A DNA stretch of 64,000 nucleotides from contig NZ_CP098039.1 in assembly GCF_023650955.1 (NCBI RefSeq), forward strand, positions 558,001-622,000, given 5' to 3'. Shown piece by piece: positions 18,405 to 26,682 of this stretch (its first letter is position 1; every line of letters starts with the position of its first letter). The stretch is from Thermosynechococcus sp. HN-54. GTDB taxonomy: Bacteria > Cyanobacteriota > Cyanobacteriia > Thermosynechococcales > Thermosynechococcaceae. The position numbers and the translations under genes were made by a program. The notes beneath the pieces were generated by a model, which did not search any database, was not told where the DNA came from, and saw only the letters and a list, made by a program, of their open reading frames with translations.

Positions 18405-18810
18405 GCGAGGCTTTTTGTAGTTGATGGGAAGACCCTGCGACACTCCTACGATTTTAGTGCATGGGTGCATCGTTACGATTGATGCCACGGGGACACAAAA
18501 CCAGATTGCCCAGCAGATGATTGAGCAGGGTGGCGAGTATGTGTTGAGCCTCAAGGGCAATCAACGCCATCTGCATAAGGATATGTGCAACAAGTGCTTG
18601 AGTGGGCACAGCAGACGGACGTCAAAGACGTTGACCACGAGTTTTATCGAACCGTTGAAGGGGCTCATGGTCGCATGGAGATGCGCCGTTATGGGCTGCT
18701 GAGAGCCGCCGAGCGTTTGGTCGATGGGCATCTGTGGCTCAATCTGCGACGGGTGGGCGTGGTTGAATCAGAACGTACGTCAGGACACCTTTGCGAAGGG
18801 GGGTGTTGAG
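18405..18810 (+). pseudogene. ISAs1-family transposase relic
   Basis: Fragments of an ISAs1-type transposase lie in order but in different frames. The VVDGKTLR signature is at about 18417-18440. GCIVTIDATGTQNQIAQQMIEQGGEYVLSLKGNQ spans about 18463-18565. The third part, DVDHEFYRTVEGAHGRMEMRRYGLLRAAERLVDG, spans about 18620-18730, and LWLNLRRVGVVESER is at about 18735-18780. Sequence between the first two blocks is missing and frameshifts separate the rest, so no active protein is made. I could not define terminal repeats. Confidence 0.8.
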
Positions 18811-18918
18811 GCAAAACGTTTAAGGGCAGGATGGGACGATGACTACCTTGCCCCCGTGGTATCTTCGCCTGATGTGCAGTAGGCTAGTCTATAGTTATCA
18901 AGCCTGATCAGTCTCTTT

Positions 18919-19197
18919 ATGGATAACCGTGGCAATGGCTTTGGCTGGGGATTTCTTGCAGGTGCCCTCTTTGGTGGCATTGCGGGTTCCCTAGTCACGC
19001 TTTTAGTCAAGGATAAATTGAGCGAAGCAATCACAGGTGACTCTGGACGGCTGAAGGGGGATAAAGCGATTCCTCTCAATGGCAGTGATGACAATTTGAT
19101 GGAGTCGATGCGGCTAGAGCTAGAGGCAAAAATTGCCCAAATCAATGAAGCGGTGGATGACCTGCAAAACCGCCTCAGCAATGAGGATCAGCCTTGA
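18919..19197 (+). CDS. Small membrane-anchored protein (YtxH-like)
   Basis: A 92-residue protein with a glycine-rich N-terminal membrane segment (GWGFLAGALFGGIAGSLVTLLV, about residues 9-30). A polar linker and a C-terminal helix with heptad character (LELEAKIAQINEAVDDLQNRL) follow. This layout is typical of YtxH-like stress-associated proteins, but no specific function is known. It stands alone, convergent with psaC. Confidence 0.7.
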   Translation: MDNRGNGFGWGFLAGALFGGIAGSLVTLLVKDKLSEAITGDSGRLKGDKAIPLNGSDDNLMESMRLELEAKIAQINEAVDDLQNRLSNEDQP

Positions 19198-19246
19198 GCA
19201 GCAGGTGAATACAGGTTGGTTCGTGCTAAAGACAACAAATAAAAGA

Positions 19247-19273
19247 CTTGAGACGTAGGGATGTTGCCTCAAG
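19247..19273 (-). terminator. Possible terminator downstream of psaC
   Basis: On the minus strand CTTGAG pairs with CTCAAG across a 15-base loop, then a T-rich run (TCTTTTATTTG) follows. It lies about 42 bases past the psaC stop. The stem is short, so this is a moderate call. Confidence 0.4.
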
Positions 19274-19314
19274 CCCAATCAAGAATCTAACGAAGGTTTC
19301 ACGAAAATAGGGGA

Positions 19315-19614
<300 letters not shown>

Positions 19615-19723
19615 TCAGGAAGCCCCTAAGCTACGACAATAAGGGCAGTCTGGAGATAAATACCGAGATTTAGGATACCGCAGTGGTTGATTGCTGGGCG
19701 GGGTGGATGAGCAAACTTCAAAG

Positions 19724-19764
19724 AATGTAACTTTTTTGTAAAGTCTGGTAAATTTACCTATTGT
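19724..19764. promoter_or_regulatory. Divergent psaC / DUF4168 promoter region with palindrome
   Basis: A perfect 12-bp palindrome, GGTAAATTTACC, lies at 19747-19758. On the + strand it fills most of the 17-base spacer of TTGTAA (19736-19741) and TATTGT (19759-19764), a candidate promoter for the DUF4168 gene. On the minus strand TTTACC, TTTACA and GTTACA follow one another upstream of psaC. They resemble the half-sites of the HLR1 element bound by RpaB, though their spacing (10 and 11 bases) is not fully canonical. Apart from this block I see no gene between 19561 and 19861. Confidence 0.45.
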
Positions 19765-19861
19765 GGGGTCAATCTTAGTCAAAACAGTTTTTAATCTGTG
19801 GTGCTTGCCTGCATTGAGGAACTTGAAGGGGTTCTATGGATTCCAAGTACAGTGTAGTCGG

Positions 19862-20302
19862 ATGCGTTGTGTGTGGTGGTCAATGTCTTGGAAGTGGTTA
19901 TTCCTTGCTATGTGTAGTGCAGGTCTGCTGCTGGCGCCTGTGCCTTTACCTCGTTCCATGGCTCAAACCTCTCCGCGCACAGATGTGATTGCTCCGTGGG
20001 AGATCATGAACTATGCCCGCGTGGTTCTGGAAATTGAACCCATCCGCCAAAAATATTATCGTCAAGCTCAGGCAGCTTTCCAAGGTCAAGTACCCCGCAA
20101 CTCTTGCTTTGGCATGAATCCCCAAAATATCCCCAGTGGCTTGGAGACCATTTGCGCCAACTATGTACGCGAGGCAATGCAGGTGCTGAGGAAATATAAT
20201 ATGTCTCTAGAGCAATTCAATGCGATTACACTGCGAGCACAGCAGGACAGCGCCTTTAGCCAACGTATCCAAGCCGAAATGTTGCGGTTGCAACAACCTT
20301 GA
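19862..20302 (+). CDS. DUF4168 family secreted protein
   Basis: About 146 residues. A Trp-rich basic start leads into a hydrophobic segment (LFLAMCSAGLLLAPVPL) and a probable cleavage after SMAQ, so the protein is exported. The C-terminal part (SLEQFNAITLRAQQDSAFSQRIQAEMLRLQ) matches the short helical DUF4168 domain found in many cyanobacteria, function unknown. Starts at ATG 19862 or 19883 fit the signal peptide; the frame is open from 19763 but that would put 33 extra residues before it. Confidence 0.72.
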   Translation: MRCVWWSMSWKWLFLAMCSAGLLLAPVPLPRSMAQTSPRTDVIAPWEIMNYARVVLEIEPIRQKYYRQAQAAFQGQVPRNSCFGMNPQNIPSGLETICANYVREAMQVLRKYNMSLEQFNAITLRAQQDSAFSQRIQAEMLRLQQP

Positions 20303-20329
20303 TCATACTTCTTCATACTCAATACCTCT

Positions 20330-21076
20330 GTGCAACCAACTCTTAGTATCATCACGGCAACTTATAATGCTGAGAATTATCTTTCCCGCTTGATTGCTTC
20401 CTTGGTTGCTCAAACTGATCCAGATTTTGAATGGGTGGTTGCTGATGGCGGTTCTACAGATCGCACATTAGAACTAATCAACGAAGCAAAATCACAATTG
20501 AAGACAATTACTGTAGATTCGCGCCCAGACTTCGGAATTTATGATGCTTTGAATCGTGCCGTGAAGCTAGCCTCTGGTGACTATTACGTGGTTGTTGGGG
20601 CAGATGATGTTTTATTTCCTGAAACGGTTGCCCACTACAAGACAGCTTGTGCAGAAACTCATGCGGACTTGATTACAACCTGCTACTACGATGGCGATCG
20701 ACTAGTCACAGGTATTCAGCAGCCAGCTTGGGAATGGCTAAGGGGAATGCATGCTTATGTAACTGGCCATGCCGTAGGTTTAGCAATTCGGCGGGACTTG
20801 CACAAGGAAGTTGGAGAATACTCTCGCTATTTTCCGTTGCTGGCAGATCAGTTGTTTATTTTGCAAGCCATACATCAAGGAGCTAAGGTTGTTCTTAGAG
20901 ATTTTATTGCTGGACGTTACTATCCCCAAGGAACTAGTAGCCGCAATGTACTGGGTTTCATTCTCGAGCTGTACCGTATTCAAGTCAAAATGGGACATTC
21001 ATTGACTTTCCAAACTCTGCTGCTTCTCTACCGGCTCATCAGATGCTGGCCTCGCATTCAGAAACAGAGATTATGA
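20330..21076 (+). CDS. Family 2 glycosyltransferase
   Basis: A 248-residue GT-A fold enzyme expected to transfer a sugar from a nucleotide donor to a growing glycan. The N-terminal SIITATYNAENYLSRLIASL, the VVADGGSTDRTLEL motif and the VVVGADDVLFPE metal-binding region (in place of DxD) are classic GT2 features. The sequence resembles WcaA/WcaE-like enzymes of exopolysaccharide clusters. The start is GTG 20330. It overlaps the next glycosyltransferase by ATGA, so the two act as one operon. Confidence 0.88.
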   Translation: MQPTLSIITATYNAENYLSRLIASLVAQTDPDFEWVVADGGSTDRTLELINEAKSQLKTITVDSRPDFGIYDALNRAVKLASGDYYVVVGADDVLFPETVAHYKTACAETHADLITTCYYDGDRLVTGIQQPAWEWLRGMHAYVTGHAVGLAIRRDLHKEVGEYSRYFPLLADQLFILQAIHQGAKVVLRDFIAGRYYPQGTSSRNVLGFILELYRIQVKMGHSLTFQTLLLLYRLIRCWPRIQKQRL

Positions 21077-22047
21077 TTTCCGTTGTTATTCCTCTATACA
21101 ATAAGGCTGCCCATATTGGTCATACCCTTGAGTGTGTTTTACAACAAGCTAGCCCAGCGGCAGAAATTATTGTGATTGACGATGGTTCTACGGATGGCAG
21201 TGCTGCTATTGTTCAAGAATTTGTAAGTCAGGGCGTACGCTTGATTCAACAGACAAATCAAGGGGTTAGTGTCGCTCGCAATCGAGGATTAGCAGAAGCG
21301 ACTGAACCATACGTTGCTTTTCTGGATGCTGACGATGAGTGGTTGCCTGAGCATCTCACAATACTGCAAAGGCTGATCCGAGATTTTCCAAACGCTGCTC
21401 TGTGGAGTACTTGTTGTGTTATTCGTCGAGATGGTGAGTATCGTTTACCCCCTTCTCCCTTTTCAGAAGGATGGCGAGGAATAGTTGATCCTTTCTTTGA
21501 AGCCTATGCCAAGGGATTGAGTATTGTGACTTCTTCAACTTGTTGTGTGCGTAAAGAGCATTTATTAGCTGTGGGCGGTTTTCCAGTGGGTGTAAAACTC
21601 AATGAAGACTACATCACTTGGTGCAAGCTAGCTCTGCGATTTCCTGTTGCCCATGAAGCCACAGTGACAGCAATCTACAATCAGGATGCAGAGAATCGCT
21701 GCGGCGAACCTCAAACACTTCCTATTCCTGCCTCATTACCTTTTTTAGTAGAACTTTTACATTCTCAAGCAATGCCTATTTATCACTACAGGGGCATTCA
21801 GGCTTGTTTCCAGCGGGTTGCCTTAGCCACTTTAACCCATGCAAAAATTCAAGGGGCTTCAGTAGATGTAATGAATCTGCTACGTCTGGCGTGGCGGGGG
21901 AAATGTTATAAAGCAATACTTGCGCTGGCTTTGCTGAATGTTTTGCCGACAGGTCTTTTGAACCAAATCAAGTCCCTACGACATCAACATCAACGACAAC
22001 AAGCCCAGCGCATTTTTTCTGGTAGGGAAGGGGCTAGCTTTTTCTAG
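21073..22047 (+). CDS. Family 2 glycosyltransferase
   Basis: A 324-residue GT2 enzyme: SVVIPLYNKAAHIGHTLECVLQQ, IIVIDDGSTDGS, GVSVARNRGLAEA and the metal-binding FLDADDEW. The C-terminal part is basic and may contact the membrane. ATG 21073 overlaps the stop of the preceding gene (TTATGA), which argues for this start over an in-frame ATG ten codons earlier. The acceptor is unknown; a surface polysaccharide or glycoprotein glycan is likely. The gene ends at the convergent smtA stop with a 4-base overlap. Confidence 0.88.
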   Translation: MISVVIPLYNKAAHIGHTLECVLQQASPAAEIIVIDDGSTDGSAAIVQEFVSQGVRLIQQTNQGVSVARNRGLAEATEPYVAFLDADDEWLPEHLTILQRLIRDFPNAALWSTCCVIRRDGEYRLPPSPFSEGWRGIVDPFFEAYAKGLSIVTSSTCCVRKEHLLAVGGFPVGVKLNEDYITWCKLALRFPVAHEATVTAIYNQDAENRCGEPQTLPIPASLPFLVELLHSQAMPIYHYRGIQACFQRVALATLTHAKIQGASVDVMNLLRLAWRGKCYKAILALALLNVLPTGLLNQIKSLRHQHQRQQAQRIFSGREGASFF

Positions 22048-22211
22048 GCGCAGCCACAGCCTGTATGGCCACAACCACCGCTTTGTTTGCAGGTGCCGTT
22101 GGCGCAGGCTTCGGAGCAGTAGGGCTTGCCTTCAACCATGATGGCATCGCTGAGGGAGACAACACACAGGCAATGGGGGCAAGCACATTTCATTTGGGTA
22201 ACGGTTGTCAT
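22044..22211 (-). CDS. smtA: Bacterial metallothionein SmtA
   Basis: A 55-residue cysteine-rich protein that sequesters zinc and cadmium. Ten cysteines are present (9, 11, 14, 16, 32, 36, 41, 47, 52, 54) with His13 and His49. The KCACPHCLC, YCSEACANG and GCGHTGCGC blocks align with Synechococcus SmtA, including the AlaCys-rich zinc-finger core. ATG 22211 is preceded by GGAG and is preferred to an upstream TTG. It is divergent from smtB with a shared operator. Confidence 0.95.
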   Translation of the reverse strand: MTTVTQMKCACPHCLCVVSLSDAIMVEGKPYCSEACANGTCKQSGGCGHTGCGCA

Positions 22212-22264
22212 GGCTGTTTTCTCCAAATAGGTGACACAAGGGAGGTATGCTTCACCTCTCTTTT

Positions 22265-22294
22265 AATATATCTGAACGGTTGTTCAAATATCAA
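22265..22294. promoter_or_regulatory. smtA promoter with SmtB operator
   Basis: ATATCTGAAC and GTTCAAATAT form an inverted repeat (9 of 10 positions, four-base centre GGTT) at 22268-22291. This matches the pattern of SmtB/ArsR-type operators (TGAACx4GTTCA core). On the minus strand it lies between TTGATA (22289-22294) and TATATT (22265-22270), spacer 18, a candidate smtA promoter. Bound repressor would cover the promoter. The smtB start is 38 bases to the other side. Confidence 0.85.
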
Positions 22295-22329
22295 TTAGTT
22301 AGCACCTGAACAATGCCTATGATGGAAGT

Positions 22330-22701
22330 ATGAATCCTAAAACCATTGCTGCTCCTCATCCCCATCATCCCGAAGCGTTGGCAAGGGCAAGCGATCGCCT
22401 GCTCTCTACGGAAAAAGCCCAACGGATGGCGCAATTTTTTGGCCTGCTGGCTGATGCGAATCGGTTGCGAATTGTGGCCTTGCTTGCCCAAGGGGAGTTC
22501 TGTGTCGGCGATATTGCCGTGGCATTAGACATGAGTGAATCAGCCGTCTCCCACCAGTTACGGATACTCAAGGCCATGCGACTGGTGAGTTTCCGTCGCC
22601 AAGGACGACATATCTTTTACCAATTGCTGGATCACCACGTGCTGGCGCTCTATGAGGCGGTGGCGGAACACTTAGATGAGGAAGATTCAGAAACAGCCTA
22701 G
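22330..22701 (+). CDS. smtB: ArsR/SmtB-family zinc-responsive repressor
   Basis: A 123-residue winged-helix repressor that leaves DNA when zinc binds. The recognition helix region is MSESAVSHQLRILKAM. The alpha-5 sensory site is conserved (D101, H103, H114, E117) and so is the cysteine of the alpha-3 site (C58), each offset by three from SmtB of Synechococcus. The N-terminus is His-rich (HPHHPE), a further possible zinc ligand set. It probably represses smtA and itself through the operator at 22268-22291. Confidence 0.94.
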   Translation: MNPKTIAAPHPHHPEALARASDRLLSTEKAQRMAQFFGLLADANRLRIVALLAQGEFCVGDIAVALDMSESAVSHQLRILKAMRLVSFRRQGRHIFYQLLDHHVLALYEAVAEHLDEEDSETA

Positions 22702-23165
22702 GGAGAAGGGCAAGTCGGTGGCGAGGCAATGCTGGAACCCGAAGAAGCGGCTTCTAAAATTTGGGTTGTGGTCAATGTTGTGTACGTGGCGTAGGTGCAG
22801 CCTGTGTACGCTTTCAATTCTAGACGCTCAGGGGTGGCTTGGAATTCCGCGTAGTTACTATTCGCAACGGTGATCCCGTAATCATAGTCGGGCGTATCAC
22901 TAAAGCCGATTTGTAAACTTGCGATGTCAGTGGTGAATGTGGGATTGGCTAAACGGTAGGCTTGCTGGGCACGGTTCACGGCGCCAATATTGGTTTTGGC
23001 TTGAGATTCACGGGCTTTGGTGGCTTGATTCAACATTGAGGGGAGGGCGATCGCCGCCAAAATCGCAATAATAATGACAACGACGAGCAGTTCAATGAGG
23101 GTAAAGCCCTTGGAGAGGATGAGCGATCGGTAGAGCCAAGGCAGGTTGGAACGATAAGGAGACAT
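22698..23165 (-). CDS. Type IV pilin-like protein
   Basis: A 155-residue prepilin. The leader ends in KG and is followed by FTLIELLVVVIIIAILAAIALPSM, the class III signal and N-terminal helix that prepilin peptidase PilD cleaves and methylates. The globular part has two cysteines near the C-terminus that could form the pilin D-loop disulfide. It could be a major pilin (PilA) or a minor pilin or pseudopilin. It is convergent with smtB, overlapping it by four bases. Confidence 0.92.
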   Translation of the reverse strand: MSPYRSNLPWLYRSLILSKGFTLIELLVVVIIIAILAAIALPSMLNQATKARESQAKTNIGAVNRAQQAYRLANPTFTTDIASLQIGFSDTPDYDYGITVANSNYAEFQATPERLELKAYTGCTYATYTTLTTTQILEAASSGSSIASPPTCPSP

Positions 23166-23241
23166 AAGAGTGCTCCAGTATTGGACTCGTCTTTACTCTC
23201 AAGTGTTCCCACAGATCTCCGTAAAATTACAGAGATCTCCT

Positions 23242-26200
23242 CTATAACCCCAGTAGTTTTTTCTTGGCCGCTTGGAACTCCGCTTCTGAGAGTAGCCCCT
23301 GCTGGTACATGGCCATGAGTTGTTGCAGTTGCTCTAGGCCAGAGGAACTCGCCGAAGCAGTGGTTTCAGATGTTGGTTCAGGTTGGGGTGGGGATGGTTC
23401 AGGGACAGGGGGCGTTGGCGTGGGGCTAGGGGTTGTAGGTGCCAATTGAGCCAATTGGTAGGTTCGGATTACCTCTTGGAGAATGGCGGCTTCCCGCTTG
23501 TATTCAAGGCTATCGCGCCCCCCAGCTTTATGGAGTTCTTCCTCGCGTCGCTTCAAATAGTTCAGTAAATGCTCATAGAGAGCTTGCTTTTGTTCTGGGG
23601 TTTCGGCTGCTTTGAGGATAAGCGTGACTTGGCGCTGAATTTCCTCTAAGTCGGGACGGCAGGCCAGTACCTCTAGGACTTGGGTCACTTCCTCCCAGTT
23701 GGCGGCAATGTCCACATCTTCAAGGCCAACGGCCGTATGGCGCGTATAGCGGATTGTGGCTTCACGGGTAGCACGGTTTTCCGCTTGTTTGAGAACATTA
23801 AGGGCGCGCGCAGTTACCACGAGTTTCAAAATCTGTGGGTTTTCTGGGAACACATCCCAGAAGGGGGAATCCTTTTGTAGATGGACAGGGATAGGTAGAT
23901 CGCGGTTTTCCCCGCGCAGGCGGGCACGTTTGGCAGTAATCATTTGGCCTCGCCAATCTTGATAGGACTGGCGTAGTTCGGGCATGCCCTCAATACAGCG
24001 CAATGAAAAGCCGCCCATCTCTTGGACAAAGACAATCCGATGGCGCTCGCGATCGCCCAAGGGCTTGATATCATCACTCGTAATACTTTGGCCGTTGGGT
24101 TTGACGAGGTTTTTGAGCAGGGGAATCAGTTTTTTCGCAGCCAAATCGGTAGTATTTTCACCGCCGACAATGGCGATATTCGTATTCACCGAGGGGGTAA
24201 AGCCAGCATCGCGCCCACTCATGACCGCTTGGGAGAGCAACAATAAGGGCTTTGATTTCTGGTAGGCCATGCGCAGGACACTGAGGATGTCTCCTTCATC
24301 GTTGCGATAAACCTGCAACAGGCGATCGCAGGCGGTGAGATCCCGCACAAGGCGGCTTTCTTCTGGCGCGTTTTGCACGGTGCGCTGTACCGTTTCTTGG
24401 ATAATCTCCCGCAAGTCACTCTCTTGAACATCCGCCAGTTGTGCCAAATCTAATAAACGCATGACCTCATTGGCAGTGCGGGTTTCCTTCCAGAGGGGAC
24501 TGGCCTCTCGCAACACCGTTGTTGCCGTGGTGGTACAGAGTTGATTGAGACCAATGGCAAATGTGGACTGCACCCCGGTATTGGCACCTGCGTAGCGCTC
24601 TACTAGGTCTTGGTAAAGGTCATTGAGTTCTTGGCGATCGTAGAGCTTGACGCCGTTGATCCGCAGGGCATCAGCACTATCGGCTTGACTATCGGCCATT
24701 GCCTTGAAGCTATCCCGTAAATTCAGGAGCCGCTGGTTGAGTTTGGCAAGGCGCGCTTCCATTCCCTGGAGCCACTCTTCTAGCTTGGTCAGCACCTCTT
24801 TGGCCAGAAAGCGGGCTTTGGCTTGAATGATGGCATTGAAACTACCCTCAATTCCCTCTAGAGCCTGCTGACAAAATTCCTCCATTTTTGCTTGCTTGGA
24901 AATGCCAAAGAGCTGACTAAAGTGCCGGATGTCTTGGAGGGCATTGTCGTATTGCTGATAACGATTGGTGATATTGGGATGCCAAGTTTGCTGGATTTCA
25001 CGGTCATATTTTTCCTTTTGGCTCATAAAGATTTGGCGAATTTGCAGCAGAAAGGCATTGGCAAACTTTGGCCCGCGATTGCGATCCTCAACGATGCGGT
25101 AGAACTCCTCCTCAAGACTTTGGCGAGCTTGCTGGATGATCTGATTGCGGTTGTCGTACATGCGTTGCAAAAAGTCACCGTGGAGGCGCTCATCGGGGCT
25201 ATGTTCGCGCAAGTGGGCAGCACGGTAATTGTCCACCTGTTCACTGAGCCAAGGCACAAACTGCAAAATTTTCCCCCTTTCAGCTCCAATCATGCCCGCT
25301 ACTCCCTGTTGGGTACATTCAAGGAGGTTTTCACGGCTAATTTGGTTGCGCAGCTCATTCACCCAGCGGGAGATTTCTTGCATGTAGGGGCGATCGCCCG
25401 CCGCTGCTAGAGCCAAGACCAAATCCATATCCAGTAGGTTCATGGGTTTTAGGAGGCTCTGCGTCACCTCCAAGAGTTGCGGTGGCAGTTGTACGGACTC
25501 GTTGAGCCACCAGCTCATAAAGTCTTGGCAGAGGCGATAGGTCAAGGAGGCGCGAATTTGGGCAATGGGAATTTCGACACTGGAGAGGCCAAAGGCCATG
25601 AAGTTTTTGGGATAGCCTCGACCCCCGGCATCCTGAGAGGCCCAAGCGGCCTTAATGTTGTCACGGATCGAGCGTTTGTGGGGAGCAAAGTCGGAGGTGA
25701 GATCCAAAAAGATATTTTGAGCAATCATTTCGCGGATCTCATCGAGCTTGAATTCACTCTCGCCGTTTTTGGTGCCTACGAGGTAGGTAAAGTCAAAGGG
25801 GGGCGAGTTGTAGCGAACTTCATCATTGAGACTACTGCTAAATTGGGCCATGTACTCAGTGCGGTAGTCAGAAAAATAACTGAGTTCCATCAGGGCGGCG
25901 TAGCCATTGGCCAGCACGCGATCGCCAACACTAATGGCGGCAAAGGCATTGGGCATGGGCACAATTGCAGTTATAAGGGGACTCGACTGCCCCTTGAGCC
26001 AGTGGCGCACACAATAGCCGAGGTCAATGAGCATACCGCTACCCGTGCCCCCCGAGAGGGAACCGGTAATAAAGACATTGAGGCTACTATTGTTGACCTT
26101 CAGCCCATAGCGGCTCTGCATGAAGGCTTCATGGCCTTTGACGCGATCGCTCGCCGCTTGGAATTTTTGCTGAATGGCATGGTAATTGCAAAAGAAGGCA

Positions 26201-26574
26201 AACCGCCCACAGGCACGAATTTGTCCGGCTCCTGCCTCTAAAGCCGTAATGTTGCGCTCTAATTCCTTGGGAAACCAAGAGGCAATCCAAGGGTAGTTGT
26301 CAAGGTTTTGAATAATTTGCTGCACGTTTTTGCCACTGACACTGGCCCAGTGTTTTTCGTTGTCCTTCAGGGGAGAACCCGCTGCGAGGGGGTTGCTCAC
26401 TTTGTAGTCGCGATCGGTGTCAATGGCGAGAAAACTAATCACGGGAAACTGTTTTAGGCTACCGTAGGTTTCCTCAACTAACCGCCGCACCCGCGATAGC
26501 ACTTCAATGCCTGTACCACCTACGCCAACAATCACTGTCGGAACAATGGACTTTTCCTCAACCTGTGCAGGCAT
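23242..26574 (-). CDS. Giant tubulin-like protein with C-terminal SHOCT motif
   Basis: A 1110-residue protein of the bacterial tubulin-like (Tubulin_2) group. The N-terminus has a nucleotide-binding start (VIVGVGGTGIEVLSRVRRLV) and the tubulin/FtsZ signature loop as ITGSLSGGTGSGMLIDLGY near residues 170-188, expected to bind GTP. A long helical region (about 420-800) follows. Near the C-terminus come a Pro/Thr-rich linker and a SHOCT-type ending (LEQLQQLMAMYQQGLLSEAEFQAAKKKLLGL). SHOCT modules are linked to oligomerisation. Its role is unknown. It lies next to a pilin gene and a chemosensory operon on the same strand, but separated from the latter by 108 bases. Confidence 0.85.
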   Translation of the reverse strand: MPAQVEEKSIVPTVIVGVGGTGIEVLSRVRRLVEETYGSLKQFPVISFLAIDTDRDYKVSNPLAAGSPLKDNEKHWASVSGKNVQQIIQNLDNYPWIASWFPKELERNITALEAGAGQIRACGRFAFFCNYHAIQQKFQAASDRVKGHEAFMQSRYGLKVNNSSLNVFITGSLSGGTGSGMLIDLGYCVRHWLKGQSSPLITAIVPMPNAFAAISVGDRVLANGYAALMELSYFSDYRTEYMAQFSSSLNDEVRYNSPPFDFTYLVGTKNGESEFKLDEIREMIAQNIFLDLTSDFAPHKRSIRDNIKAAWASQDAGGRGYPKNFMAFGLSSVEIPIAQIRASLTYRLCQDFMSWWLNESVQLPPQLLEVTQSLLKPMNLLDMDLVLALAAAGDRPYMQEISRWVNELRNQISRENLLECTQQGVAGMIGAERGKILQFVPWLSEQVDNYRAAHLREHSPDERLHGDFLQRMYDNRNQIIQQARQSLEEEFYRIVEDRNRGPKFANAFLLQIRQIFMSQKEKYDREIQQTWHPNITNRYQQYDNALQDIRHFSQLFGISKQAKMEEFCQQALEGIEGSFNAIIQAKARFLAKEVLTKLEEWLQGMEARLAKLNQRLLNLRDSFKAMADSQADSADALRINGVKLYDRQELNDLYQDLVERYAGANTGVQSTFAIGLNQLCTTTATTVLREASPLWKETRTANEVMRLLDLAQLADVQESDLREIIQETVQRTVQNAPEESRLVRDLTACDRLLQVYRNDEGDILSVLRMAYQKSKPLLLLSQAVMSGRDAGFTPSVNTNIAIVGGENTTDLAAKKLIPLLKNLVKPNGQSITSDDIKPLGDRERHRIVFVQEMGGFSLRCIEGMPELRQSYQDWRGQMITAKRARLRGENRDLPIPVHLQKDSPFWDVFPENPQILKLVVTARALNVLKQAENRATREATIRYTRHTAVGLEDVDIAANWEEVTQVLEVLACRPDLEEIQRQVTLILKAAETPEQKQALYEHLLNYLKRREEELHKAGGRDSLEYKREAAILQEVIRTYQLAQLAPTTPSPTPTPPVPEPSPPQPEPTSETTASASSSGLEQLQQLMAMYQQGLLSEAEFQAAKKKLLGL

Positions 26575-26682
26575 GATTCCAGTCTCCGTGACAAGTCATC
26601 CCCATCCTAGCAAGGATGTCCGCGAAATCTGGTGATCGCAATGTTTGATAAAAAATTTTTGCAGCAATACAATCTGATAGTT

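Noticed and set aside
25477-26241. A 254-codon frame on the + strand opposite the tubulin-like gene
   Set aside because: It mirrors the conserved tubulin-like coding strand, has no recognisable domain and no start signals.
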